Of a stretch of 64,000 bases of DNA, positions 10,641 through 19,287 are shown one piece after another. A program made the translations under genes and the position numbers. Every line of letters starts with the position of its first letter. The stretch's first letter is position 1. The notes beneath the pieces are model-generated. The model saw nothing but the letters and a program-made list of their open reading frames with translations, searched no databases and was not told the origin of the DNA. This DNA comes from Paraburkholderia sp. IMGN_8 (GTDB lineage: Bacteria > Pseudomonadota > Gammaproteobacteria > Burkholderiales > Burkholderiaceae), in NCBI RefSeq assembly GCF_038050405.1, contig NZ_CP150900.1, positions 4,588,001 through 4,652,000 of the forward strand, given 5' to 3'.

Positions 10641-10670
10641 CGCGCCGTTCCATCGACACTGAGACAACGC

Positions 10671-12344
10671 ATGGATATCAAACGCACCGTCCTATGGGTC
10701 ATCTTTTTCATGTCAGCGGTCATGCTGTTCGACAACTGGCAACGCGACCATGGACGCCCGTCGATGTTCTTCCCGAGCGCCAACCCGACCAAGACCGTCG
10801 GTAGCGCCGCACCGGGAACCACGACGCCGGGAACCCAGTCCGCCGATCTGCCGGCTACCAACGCAGCAGCAGCGCCGGGCAACGCGCCTGGCAATGCGCC
10901 GGCGGCGACGCAATCGCAGCTGATCAAGTTCAGTACCGACGTCTATAACGGCGAGATCGACACCCGCGGCGGCACGCTGTCGAAGCTGTCGCTCCTCAAG
11001 CAAGGCGACGGCAAGCAGCCGGATCTCGTCATCACGCTGTTCGACCGCACCGCCAATCACACGTATCTGGCGCGTACCGGCCTGCTCGGCGGCGATTTCC
11101 CGAACCATAACGACATCTACACGCCGGTGCCGAACCAGCCGCACGATCTGACGGGCGACGCCAAGTCGCTCCAGCTCAGCTTCGAGTCGCCGGTCAAGGG
11201 TGGCGTGAAGGTCGTGAAGACCTACACGTTCACGCGCGGCAGCTATGTGATCGGCGTCGACACGAAGATCGAGAACGTCGGCACCGCGCCGGTGAGCCCG
11301 TCGGTCTATATGGAACTGGTGCGCGACGACACGCCGGTGGAAACGCCGCGCTTCTCGCACACGTTCATCGGACCGGCTGTCTACACCGACCAGCACCACT
11401 TCCAGAAGATGACGTTCAGCGACATCGACAAGAACAAGGAAGACTTCGTCAATTCGGCCGACAACGGCTGGATCGCGATGGTGCAGCACTACTTCGCGTC
11501 GGCGTGGATTCCGCAGCAGGGCGCGAAGCGCGACATCTACGTCGAGAAGATCGATCCGGCGCTGTATCGCGTCGGTGTGAAGCAACCGGTGCCGGCCATC
11601 GCTCCCGGTCAATCGGCTAATGTTTCCGCGCGTCTCTTCGCCGGTCCGGAAGAAGAGCGCATGCTCGAAGGCGTCGCCCCGGGTCTGGAACTGGTGAAGG
11701 ACTACGGCTATGTGACGATCATCGCGAAGCCGCTGTTCTGGCTGCTCGAGAAGATCCACAGCTATGTCGGCAACTGGGGCTGGGCGATCGTGCTGCTCAC
11801 GGTGCTGATCAAGGCGGTGTTCTTCCCGCTGTCGGCCGCGAGCTACAAGTCGATGGCGCGCATGAAGGCGATCACGCCGCGTATGCAAGCCTTGCGCGAA
11901 CGCTTCAAGGGCGATCCGCAGAAGATGAACGCCGCGCTGATGGAGTTGTACAAGACCGAGAAGGTCAATCCGTTCGGCGGCTGTCTGCCGGTCGTGATTC
12001 AGATTCCGGTGTTCATCTCGTTGTACTGGGTGCTGCTGTCGTCGGTTGAAATGCGCGGCGCGCCGTGGATTCTGTGGATTCACGATCTGTCGCAACAGGA
12101 TCCGTTCTTCATCCTGCCGGTGCTGATGGCCGTCTCGATGTTCCTGCAGACCAAGCTGAACCCGACGCCGCCGGACCCGGTTCAAGCCAAGATGATGATG
12201 TTCATGCCGATCGCGTTCTCGGTCATGTTCTTCTTCTTCCCGGCGGGTCTGGTGCTGTACTACGTCGTGAACAACGTGTTGTCGATCGCCCAGCAGTACT
12301 ACATCACGCGGATGATGGGCCAGTCGAAGACGAAACCGGCCTGA
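10671..12344 (+). CDS. yidC: Membrane protein insertase YidC
   Basis: 557 residues. There is an N-terminal membrane anchor (about 5-22, [14 protein letters not shown]), then a Thr/Ala/Pro-rich linker and the large periplasmic beta domain (about 75-340). The conserved insertase core follows, with membrane segments starting at [23 protein letters not shown] and the cytoplasmic loop [23 protein letters not shown] basic C-terminal tail ends the protein. It inserts inner-membrane proteins alone or with SecYEG. A strong terminator follows. Confidence 0.97.
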   Translation: MDIKRTVLWVIFFMSAVMLFDNWQRDHGRPSMFFPSANPTKTVGSAAPGTTTPGTQSADLPATNAAAAPGNAPGNAPAATQSQLIKFSTDVYNGEIDTRGGTLSKLSLLKQGDGKQPDLVITLFDRTANHTYLARTGLLGGDFPNHNDIYTPVPNQPHDLTGDAKSLQLSFESPVKGGVKVVKTYTFTRGSYVIGVDTKIENVGTAPVSPSVYMELVRDDTPVETPRFSHTFIGPAVYTDQHHFQKMTFSDIDKNKEDFVNSADNGWIAMVQHYFASAWIPQQGAKRDIYVEKIDPALYRVGVKQPVPAIAPGQSANVSARLFAGPEEERMLEGVAPGLELVKDYGYVTIIAKPLFWLLEKIHSYVGNWGWAIVLLTVLIKAVFFPLSAASYKSMARMKAITPRMQALRERFKGDPQKMNAALMELYKTEKVNPFGGCLPVVIQIPVFISLYWVLLSSVEMRGAPWILWIHDLSQQDPFFILPVLMAVSMFLQTKLNPTPPDPVQAKMMMFMPIAFSVMFFFFPAGLVLYYVVNNVLSIAQQYYITRMMGQSKTKPA

Positions 12345-12425
12345 TTGATGTTGGCCGCTGGCGGCGGCAGCGAGCGTGACTGACGCAAGCCGAAGCCAAC
12401 TGAAGCCAGCAGAAAAACCAGCAGT

Positions 12426-12461
12426 AAAAAAGCCGCCCGGTTTGCGCCGGGCGGCTTTTTT
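12426..12461. terminator. Bidirectional terminator between yidC and the XRE gene
   Basis: AAAAAAGCCGCCCGG-TTTGCG-CCGGGCGGCTTTTTT, a near-perfect stem with A/T tails on both sides. It serves the convergent yidC and XRE-family gene. Confidence 0.93.
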
Positions 12462-12885
12462 ATTGGGCGTCAGGTTCGCCGTCTATCGGCTGGTCAGTGC
12501 CGCCATATAATTCGGTGATCATTTCTTCGACCAGGTTTCGCTGACGCGGCGACAAGCCCTCAAGCCTCGAAGCGAGTTCAATCGTTTCAGGCGACGGCGG
12601 ATATTTCTCGCCGCGCGCAAGCGGTTTGATCTTGCCGGCGGGAGGTGGCCCGTAATGCAGCCAATGAACGTCCTTTTGCAGCCAGGTGGCCAAAACCTGC
12701 AGCTTGTCGGGCATCGGAATCGTCGTACCTGCAAGCCATTTGTGGGCGGTTTGCGGAGAGACGGCGGGACCCTTGCTATAGAGCAGATTGAATTTTTTGG
12801 CTAAATCGGTCCCCCCCTTAATATCCTTGGGGAGTGAGTCTTTGAGCCGTTTAGCGAAAGCGGCTTTTTCTTTGGAGGTCGGCAT
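12460..12885 (-). CDS. XRE-family (phage-repressor-like) transcriptional regulator
   Basis: 141 residues from MPTSKEKAAFAKRL; an in-frame TTG five codons upstream is possible but less likely. The N-terminal half contains a helix-turn-helix-like region (DIKGGTDLAKKFNLL...VSPQTAHKWLAG) followed by KLQVLATWLQKDVHWLHYG, typical of Cro/CI-type regulators found in Burkholderia. The C-terminal half is short and carries no peptidase domain. It is convergent with yidC. An inverted repeat upstream (12953-12974) could be its own operator. Targets unknown. Confidence 0.8.
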   Translation of the reverse strand: MPTSKEKAAFAKRLKDSLPKDIKGGTDLAKKFNLLYSKGPAVSPQTAHKWLAGTTIPMPDKLQVLATWLQKDVHWLHYGPPPAGKIKPLARGEKYPPSPETIELASRLEGLSPRQRNLVEEMITELYGGTDQPIDGEPDAQ

Positions 12886-12952
12886 GGCCCGATTGTGCAA
12901 TTCAGCGCATAATCAGTGGACAACCATTCACGCTATGTTTTAACGTAAATAA

Positions 12953-12974
12953 GCTATTTTTAGCCTGAAATAGC
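12953..12974. promoter_or_regulatory. Inverted repeat in the XRE-mnmE intergenic region
   Basis: GCTATTT and AAATAGC are separated by 8 bp, 70 bp upstream of the XRE gene start. It is a candidate operator for that regulator. The surrounding 12886-13232 is otherwise gene-free and relatively AT-rich. Confidence 0.45.
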
Positions 12975-13232
12975 CATCGAATAACGCGTTTCGCGATTTC
13001 GTCGAATATCGCTTTTTCCTTCTGCGGCTTGGGCTTCAGCGGCTCATCGGCGTCGATGCGTCGTAAGCGTGTCTTAACTCATCTTAGCCTGTTCGAGATA
13101 AATCCTTATTTGTCTGATGAGCGACGCGGAGCTTTAAGAATCCTTGCCGTCGAAGGGACGAGTGAGTGCCCGCGTTACAATGCCCAGCGCCCGCAGGTGG
13201 GCGCTTCAATCTCCTCTGACAGCCTCCTTCCC

Positions 13233-14633
13233 ATGCTCACCACCGATTCCGATCCGATCGTCGCCATTGCTACCGCGCCTGGCCGAGGCGGTATCGGGGT
13301 CGTGCGGATTTCGTTTGGCCGCGTGGGCGAAACAGCGGCCCAGCCGCTCATGCAAGCGCTCACCGGGCAGGCGCTCGCACCGCGCCACGCCAGCTACGTG
13401 CCGTTCCTCGACGACAGCGGCAACGCCCTCGACCGTGGGATCGCGCTGTACTTTCCCGCGCCGCATTCATATACCGGCGAGCACGTGCTCGAATTGCAAG
13501 GCCACGGCGGTCCGGTGGTGCTGCAACTGGTCTTGCAGCGCTGCATCGACGCCGGCCAGGCGTTCGGTCTGCGTTTGGCCGAGCCGGGCGAGTTCACGCG
13601 TCGCGCGTTTCTTAACGACAAGCTGGATCTGGCGCAGGCCGAAGCCGTTGCCGATCTGATCGAAGCCAGCACCGAGGCCGCCGCGCGCTCGGCGGGACGC
13701 TCGCTCGACGGCGCGTTTTCGCGCGACATTCACGCACTCGTCGAAGAGGTGATCACGCTGCGGATGCTGGTCGAAGCGACGCTCGACTTCCCGGAAGAAG
13801 AAATCGATTTCCTCGAAGCCGCCGACGCCCGCGGCAAGCTCACGCGAATTCGCGAACGGCTCGCGCACGTGCTGAGCGAAGCGCGGCAAGGCGCGTTGCT
13901 GCGAGAGGGTTTGTCGGTGGTGCTCGCGGGGCAGCCGAACGTCGGTAAGTCGTCGCTGCTGAACGCACTGGCTGGCGCGGAACTGGCCATCGTCACGCCG
14001 ATCGCCGGCACGACGCGCGACAAGGTTGCGCAGACCATCCAGATCGAAGGCATTCCGCTGCATGTGATCGACACCGCCGGCCTGCGCGATACCGAGGACG
14101 AAGTCGAGAAAATCGGCATTGCACGCACATGGAATGAGATCGAACGTGCGGACGTGGTGTTGCATCTGCTCGATGCAAGAACCGGCATGACCGCCGAAGA
14201 CGGGACGATCGCAGGCCGCTTTCCGAGCGGTGTGCCGGTGGTGCGGGTGCTGAACAAAACCGATCTGACCGGCCTCGCGCCAGAAGTGAAATCGCTCGCC
14301 GCGGCCACGGACATCGATCTGAGCGAGGTACGCCTGTCAGCGAAACAAGGCGACGGCGTCGCGCTGCTGCGCGGAGAATTACTGCGGATCGCCGGCTGGC
14401 AAGCCGGCGCGGAGAGCGTCTATCTCGCGCGCGAACGGCATCTGATTGCGCTGCGCGCGGCACAGGAGCATCTGGCGACGGCGGCCGCGCACGCCGATCA
14501 GAACTCGCAGGCGCTGGATCTGTTCGCCGAAGAACTGCGTCTCGCACAAGACCAGTTGAACTCGATCACCGGCGAATTCAGTTCGGATGACCTGCTCGGA
14601 GTGATTTTTAGCAGGTTCTGTATCGGCAAGTAA
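13233..14633 (+). CDS. mnmE: tRNA-modification GTPase MnmE (TrmE)
   Basis: 466 residues from [20 protein letters not shown]; the open frame reaches back to 13029 but that part is unlike the family. MnmE with MnmG makes the cmnm5 modification at wobble U34 of certain tRNAs. The N-terminal folate-binding domain is followed by a G domain (G1 GQPNVGKSS, then [13 protein letters not shown] and NKTD) inserted in a helical domain. The C-terminal FCIGK motif with its catalytic Cys is intact. The 3' end is a known integration target for some islands, and here an integrase follows. Confidence 0.97.
   Translation: MLTTDSDPIVAIATAPGRGGIGVVRISFGRVGETAAQPLMQALTGQALAPRHASYVPFLDDSGNALDRGIALYFPAPHSYTGEHVLELQGHGGPVVLQLVLQRCIDAGQAFGLRLAEPGEFTRRAFLNDKLDLAQAEAVADLIEASTEAAARSAGRSLDGAFSRDIHALVEEVITLRMLVEATLDFPEEEIDFLEAADARGKLTRIRERLAHVLSEARQGALLREGLSVVLAGQPNVGKSSLLNALAGAELAIVTPIAGTTRDKVAQTIQIEGIPLHVIDTAGLRDTEDEVEKIGIARTWNEIERADVVLHLLDARTGMTAEDGTIAGRFPSGVPVVRVLNKTDLTGLAPEVKSLAAATDIDLSEVRLSAKQGDGVALLRGELLRIAGWQAGAESVYLARERHLIALRAAQEHLATAAAHADQNSQALDLFAEELRLAQDQLNSITGEFSSDDLLGVIFSRFCIGK
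14602..14624 (+). repeat. att-like site at the mnmE 3' end (left)
   Basis: TGATTTTT-agc-AGGTTCTGtATC lies in the last codons of mnmE. An imperfect copy, TGATTTTT-cacc-AGGTTCTGcATC, lies at 16136-16158 beyond the integrase. The pair brackets a 1.5-kb segment carrying only the integrase gene. Confidence 0.55.
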
Positions 14634-14746
14634 ACGGTTTCCGGAATTTTCATGAAAAGCCTTGGCAGTACTGCAATACAAACCTCATTTCGCACCCCGT
14701 CTGAAAACGTATTGGCCATCTCCGTTGACCCAAAACTGCGCAAATC

Positions 14747-14757
14747 TTTGGTACACA
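14747..14757 (+). repeat. TTTGGTACACA direct repeat (left copy)
   Basis: An exact 11-bp copy is present at 16080-16090. Both lie just inside the att-like ends and on either side of the integrase, so they could be recombinase arm-binding sites. Confidence 0.4.
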
Positions 14758-14807
14758 GAGGGTACGCGGTTTAAAATCGCCACTGTCCGTGGATCAACGA
14801 TTCGAAA

Positions 14808-16022
14808 ATGCCAAGACTAGCCGCTCCCCTAACCGAAGCCCAGATACGTGCACTAGAACCGCGCGAGACCCGATACTCCGTGGCAGACGGCAACGGCCTC
14901 GTGATCGAAGTCATGACGACCGGAACAAAGGTCTGGCGCTTCCGCTATTCGCTGAACGGCAAGCGGCAGCCTCTCGCTACGATCGGCGACTACAGAATGA
15001 TCTCGCTGCGGGTCGCGCGCGCGAAGGCGCAGAAGTATGCCGAGATGGTCGCAAGCGGTATCTCACCCGTTGCCACGGCACGCAGGGACCGCGGTGCGGA
15101 AGGAAAGGCAGATGTTCTGCGGGAGGGGGCAGAGCTTTATCTCGCGACGGAGATGGCCGGCAAGTCGAAAGAATATCGGCGTACAACGCGGCGAGCGCTG
15201 GAAAAGGACGTCTTGCCGACCATCGGCACCAAGCCGATAAAAGCCGTGACTGCCGACGACATCCTCGCGATATGCGACAGGATCAAAGGCCGTGGCTCGC
15301 CCAAAATGGCGCTGCACACGCGCAACGTGGTGAAGCGGCTCTATGAGTATCTGATCGCTCGACAACTCGCGACGACAAACCCGGCGCAGATCATTCCGGC
15401 TCGCTCGATAGCAACATCGGACAGTCGCACTCGCGTTCTCTCCCCAGACGAAATCGGCTCGATGCTCCGATCGATTTACGCATCGAGTATCCGACGACCG
15501 TTGAAGTTAGCGCTACACCTGCTGGTGCTGACGATGGTTCGGAAATCCGAACTCGTCGAGTCGACATGGTCCGAATTCGACCTGGACGCCGCGCTATGGA
15601 AGATTCCGGCCGCACGAATGAGGCAAGACCGGGATCATGACGTGTATCTCCCGCACCAGGCGGTTGCGATGCTTCGAGAGCTGCGCGGCAGCATGACGAG
15701 TCGGAATTTCGTATTCCCGACCGTGAGGGGCAACGACCGTCCCATCGCGAAGAGCACCCTTAATCAAGCCGTCAAGGCACTCGGGCTCGACGTGGAACAT
15801 TTCGTCTTGCATGACTTTCGGCGCACCGCATCGACGCACTTGCGCGAGATGGGGCAGCCTTCAGACGCGATCGAAAAGACTTTGGCGCGTGCGATCAAGG
15901 ACACTGAGCGTGTCAACGGTGAGGAGGATGCCGCCGAACGGCGCCGGACCTTGCAGCTTTGGGCAGACTTCGTCGATACCCAGATCCAGGACGGCCGAAA
16001 AGTAGGAATCGACCCGTTCTGA
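14808..16022 (+). CDS. P4-type tyrosine integrase, probably inactive
   Basis: 404 residues. The N-terminal DUF4102 arm-binding domain (LTEAQIRALEP...TRYSVADGNGLVIEV) is followed by a SAM-like core-binding domain and the catalytic domain. Box I Arg is in TMVRKSEL and box II HDFRRT is intact. The usual LAH is LAR, and the segment that should carry the nucleophilic Tyr reads TERVNGEEDAAERRR; no Tyr occurs anywhere after it. The protein otherwise continues normally to QLWADFVD. It lies directly downstream of mnmE with no cargo genes. I infer a relic of an mnmE-targeting island. Confidence 0.9.
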   Translation: MPRLAAPLTEAQIRALEPRETRYSVADGNGLVIEVMTTGTKVWRFRYSLNGKRQPLATIGDYRMISLRVARAKAQKYAEMVASGISPVATARRDRGAEGKADVLREGAELYLATEMAGKSKEYRRTTRRALEKDVLPTIGTKPIKAVTADDILAICDRIKGRGSPKMALHTRNVVKRLYEYLIARQLATTNPAQIIPARSIATSDSRTRVLSPDEIGSMLRSIYASSIRRPLKLALHLLVLTMVRKSELVESTWSEFDLDAALWKIPAARMRQDRDHDVYLPHQAVAMLRELRGSMTSRNFVFPTVRGNDRPIAKSTLNQAVKALGLDVEHFVLHDFRRTASTHLREMGQPSDAIEKTLARAIKDTERVNGEEDAAERRRTLQLWADFVDTQIQDGRKVGIDPF

Positions 16023-16079
16023 GGGCCTCGTGCCGGCTTGGCATTGCCCGCCTTACAGAAGGTAGTTCTCGTGCGGTTG

Positions 16080-16090
16080 TTTGGTACACA
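16080..16090 (+). repeat. TTTGGTACACA direct repeat (right copy)
   Basis: Exact match to 14747-14757, about 60 bp past the integrase stop. Confidence 0.4.
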
Positions 16091-16135
16091 ACGCTAGACA
16101 ATACATACACAAACTACTGTATATAAATGAAAAAT

Positions 16136-16158
16136 TGATTTTTCACCAGGTTCTGCAT
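16136..16158 (+). repeat. att-like site, right copy
   Basis: Imperfect copy of the mnmE 3'-end sequence at 14602-14624, with one extra base in the middle. Probably a diverged attachment remnant. Confidence 0.5.
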
Positions 16159-16270
16159 CTCAGGACAACAGTCACGTTTGACTTTCTCCGCCGCCATCTC
16201 ACAACGCCCTTTTCTCCCGCCGCCCATCGCCTACACTGAAGCATTGGCGCAACCCGATACGGAGGCTCCC

Positions 16271-16432
16271 ATGTCTGAATCGTTGATGGCTTATTTGCTG
16301 GGACCCCTGGTGATGCTGGTGGTCGGCGTTGCGATCTGGGCTGCGTCGCACTATAGCCACAAGACAAAGCCGGAGCGCCTCGAGCGCTGGCTCGATACGC
16401 ACTACGCGGAATGGTTGCATCACAAACACTGA
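16271..16432 (+). CDS. Small single-pass membrane protein
   Basis: 53 residues from an ATG preceded by GGAGGCTCCC, an excellent ribosome-binding site. One hydrophobic helix (about 6-27, LMAYLLGPLVMLVVGVAIWAA) is followed by a charged C-terminal tail (HKTKPERLERWLDTHYAEW). The family is not recognised. A rho-independent terminator follows closely, which supports a real transcribed gene. Confidence 0.75.
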   Translation: MSESLMAYLLGPLVMLVVGVAIWAASHYSHKTKPERLERWLDTHYAEWLHHKH

Positions 16433-16447
16433 GCGACGCGGGAAATG

Positions 16448-16478
16448 AAAAGGCCGTCGCGCGCTGCGACGGCCTTTC
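16448..16478 (+). terminator. Terminator after the small membrane protein gene
   Basis: AAAGGCCGTCGC-GCGCT-GCGACGGCCTTT, a near-perfect stem flanked by A and T runs. It may serve both strands. Confidence 0.85.
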
Positions 16479-16526
16479 TGTGTAGCGCGCAAGCATCAGC
16501 GGCGCGCGCCAACTCGCACCACCTGC

Positions 16527-16853
16527 TTACCACCCCGGCTGAGGCTGCTGCGGATAGCCGTAATACCGTCCGGGTGGCGGCGCATCGCACGCGACGTACG
16601 CGCGCTGGTACTGGTCATAGCAGTATCCCGGCGGCGGACCCGCGTAGACCGGAGCCGGCTGATACACCGGTTGTGCGTACACAGGCTGGTAAGCAACCAC
16701 AGGCGCCGGATTCAGAGCGGACGTCACCACCGCGCCGAGCAGCGCACCGCCGATCAGCGCGCCGACCACATCGCCGCCATTGCCATGAGCCGACGCTTGC
16801 CCCGCCACGCTCAGACTTCCGACCATCAACAACGCCACTGCAATCTTTTTCAT
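16527..16853 (-). CDS. Small exported protein, Tyr/Pro-rich C-terminus
   Basis: 108 residues from MKKIAVALLMVGSLSVAGQASAHG, with a clear signal peptide cut after ASA. A GGGAG site precedes the ATG at 16853. After a Gly/Ala hydrophobic segment (VVGALIGGALLGAVV, glycine-zipper-like), the C-terminal half consists of YQPVYAQPVYQPAPVY repeats and two Cys (in GYCYDQY and VACDAPP). It is likely a periplasmic or outer-membrane-associated protein of unknown role. It is divergent from wspA. Confidence 0.8.
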   Translation of the reverse strand: MKKIAVALLMVGSLSVAGQASAHGNGGDVVGALIGGALLGAVVTSALNPAPVVAYQPVYAQPVYQPAPVYAGPPPGYCYDQYQRAYVACDAPPPGRYYGYPQQPQPGW

Positions 16854-17146
16854 GTCTGACTCCCGCCGTTTAGGCATGGAACAGATTGTGTATGGCGTGC
16901 GTGGAAATAGATGCTGCAAGTGGTAACGGGGGATTACCGGTGTAATGTCGGAGCCCGCCCCTCAAAGCCTTGCTGCTGCAGCGGCAAGCCCCACCCAAAA
17001 CCACCTCCACTCCTCCGATCATTGTAGAATTCGCCGCATAACCCGTCAGAAAAATCTGACGAATGCAAAGCTTTCCGACCCTACGATTCCGCTGACAAAT
17101 CAGCGCCGACAAGCGGGCGTCGAGATGAAGCCAAAACGTAAGGGGC

Positions 17147-18778
17147 GTGCGCGTGAAACAATGGACCATCCGGCAACGGATTCTGTGCAGCTTCGGCATC
17201 GTGTTGATCGTGATGCTGGCGATGGCAATCGTCACCTTCGAACAACTCGGCGGCATCGACCGCGACGCGAAGAGTCAGCAGCTGGACTCCATGCCCGGCC
17301 TCTACATCTCGACCGCGATGCGCTCCGCGTGGCTGGAGAACTACACCGTCACGCAGCGCCTCCTCTATGTGGATGAGGATCCGGACTCGGTCAAACGCGA
17401 CACCACGCGCCTGACCGAAACCCAGCAGACGCTTCAGAAGCTCCTCAACGACTACAGCGCCACCATCTTCCGCCAGAACGACCGCGATCTTTTCAACGAT
17501 TTCCGGCAGCAGCAGACGCAGTACCTGTCCATCGAGACATCGCTGACGAACACGCTGCCGGGTTCGAAAGAGAACGCCGCGCACATCTTCACCACGCAAC
17601 TCACGCCGGTTTGGGAAAACGGCCGGGTGGCAGTAAGCAAGATCGTTGACGACAACAAGAGCGCCGCCGACGAATCCTCCGAGAGCATCCGCAAGTCGGT
17701 CGAAACCACCCGCATCGTGCTGCTCGTCATGCTGCTGATCGCCGCGGTCGCCGCCGTGCTGGCCGGTTACTGGCTGCTGCGCGCGGTCACCACGCCGATG
17801 GCCAAGGTGCTGCAAGTCGTCGACATCATGCGCACCGGCGATCTCACGCAACGTCTGCAACTGAACCGCGCTGATGAAATCGGCGCGCTCGAAGCCGGCT
17901 TCAACCGGATGACCGACGAGCTGACCGCGCTGGTCGGCCAGGCGCAGAAGTCGGCGGTGCAGGTCACCACCTCGGTCACGGAAATCGCCGCGACATCGCG
18001 CGAGCAGCAAGCCACGGCGAACGAAACCGCCGCGACCACGACCGAGATCGGCGCGACCTCGCGCGAAATCTTCGCGACCTCACGTGATCTGCTGCGCACG
18101 ATGAACGAAGTCTCCGAAGTCGCCGGCCAATCGGCGGCGCTCGCGGGCACCGGCCACGCCGGCCTGACGCGCATGGAAGAAACCATGCGCCTCGTGATGG
18201 AAGCGGCCGGCTCGGTCAACGCGAAGCTCGCGATCCTCAACGAGAAGGCCAGCAACATCAACCAGGTCGTCGCCACCATCACCAAGGTCGCGGACCAGAC
18301 CAACCTGCTCTCGCTGAACGCGGCGATCGAAGCGGAAAAAGCCGGCGAATATGGCCGCGGCTTCGCGGTCGTGGCGACGGAAATTCGCCGCCTCGCCGAT
18401 CAGACGGCGGTGGCGACCTACGACATCGAACAGATGGTCAAGGAGATCCAGTCAGCGGTGGCCGCGGGCGTGATGGGCATGGACAAGTTCTCCGAAGAAG
18501 TGCGGCGCGGCATGCTCGACGTGCAGAACGTCGGCGGCCATCTTACGCAGATCATCCAGCAGGTGCAGGCGCTCGCGCCGCGCTTCTCGATGGTCAACGA
18601 AGGCATGCAGACGCAAGCCACCGGCGCCGAGCAGATCACCCAGGCGCTGACGCAGCTGTCGGAGGCCGCGCAGCAAACGGCCGAATCGTTGCGCCAGTCG
18701 ACCCAGGCCATCGACGATCTGACGCACGTCGCCAATAGTCTGCGCACCGGCGTATCGCGCTTCAAGGTGACGGCCTGA
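17147..18778 (+). CDS. wspA: WspA-type methyl-accepting chemotaxis receptor
   Basis: 543 residues (GTG at 17147; a GTG at 17153 has better spacing from the AAGGGG site). There is a first TM helix at about 15-35, a periplasmic four-helix sensor, a second TM at about 190-208, a HAMP domain, and a long cytoplasmic coiled coil. The coil has the signalling tip NLLSLNAAIEAEKAGEYGRGF. In the Wsp system this receptor responds to surface contact or membrane stress and drives the WspE kinase. It is the first gene of wspABCDEFR in the order known from Pseudomonas. Confidence 0.93.
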   Translation: MRVKQWTIRQRILCSFGIVLIVMLAMAIVTFEQLGGIDRDAKSQQLDSMPGLYISTAMRSAWLENYTVTQRLLYVDEDPDSVKRDTTRLTETQQTLQKLLNDYSATIFRQNDRDLFNDFRQQQTQYLSIETSLTNTLPGSKENAAHIFTTQLTPVWENGRVAVSKIVDDNKSAADESSESIRKSVETTRIVLLVMLLIAAVAAVLAGYWLLRAVTTPMAKVLQVVDIMRTGDLTQRLQLNRADEIGALEAGFNRMTDELTALVGQAQKSAVQVTTSVTEIAATSREQQATANETAATTTEIGATSREIFATSRDLLRTMNEVSEVAGQSAALAGTGHAGLTRMEETMRLVMEAAGSVNAKLAILNEKASNINQVVATITKVADQTNLLSLNAAIEAEKAGEYGRGFAVVATEIRRLADQTAVATYDIEQMVKEIQSAVAAGVMGMDKFSEEVRRGMLDVQNVGGHLTQIIQQVQALAPRFSMVNEGMQTQATGAEQITQALTQLSEAAQQTAESLRQSTQAIDDLTHVANSLRTGVSRFKVTA

Positions 18779-18825
18779 CGCGCCGCGGCGGGCTCACTGA
18801 AACACATACCCGCGCCCACACGCCG

Positions 18826-19287
18826 ATGCTCTTCATCCTCTTCACGCTCGATAGCGAACGCTATGTGATCGACGCGACGCAGGTGGAGCGTCTGATGCCA
18901 CTCGCCCCCCAACCGCCGAAGACGATTCCCGGCGCGCCGCCGTGGGTCGCGGGCGTGCTCGATCACGAAGGCGCGCCGCTGCCGGTGATCGACTTGCCGG
19001 CGCTCGCGCTCGGCCGCCCCGCCGCCCAGTTGATGTCGACCCGCGTCGTGCTGGTGCGCTATCCGCACGCGGGCACGGTGCGCCTGCTCGCGCTGCTGCT
19101 CGAAGGCGCGACGCGCACGATCCGGCTCGAAGCCGATGCGTTCCAGGACACCGGCATCGACACGCCGCACGCGCGCTATCTCGGCCCCGTCGCGCGCGAA
19201 GCGGGCGGTCTGGTGCAGTGGATTCGCGTCGAGCATCTGCTGCCCGACGATGTAAAAGCGCTGCTGTTTCCCGAGGCGCACGCATGA
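18826..19287 (+). CDS. wspB: CheW-like coupling protein WspB
   Basis: 153 residues forming a single CheW domain (LFTLDSERYVIDATQVERLMPL...PGAPPWVAGVLDHEGAPLPVIDL). It links WspA to the WspE kinase. It starts 48 bp after wspA, and its stop overlaps the wspC start (ATGA). Gene order, not sequence alone, separates it from WspD. Confidence 0.9.
   Translation: MLFILFTLDSERYVIDATQVERLMPLAPQPPKTIPGAPPWVAGVLDHEGAPLPVIDLPALALGRPAAQLMSTRVVLVRYPHAGTVRLLALLLEGATRTIRLEADAFQDTGIDTPHARYLGPVAREAGGLVQWIRVEHLLPDDVKALLFPEAHA

Noticed and set aside
10713..12185. 490-codon minus-strand frame over yidC
   Set aside because: Shadow of yidC.
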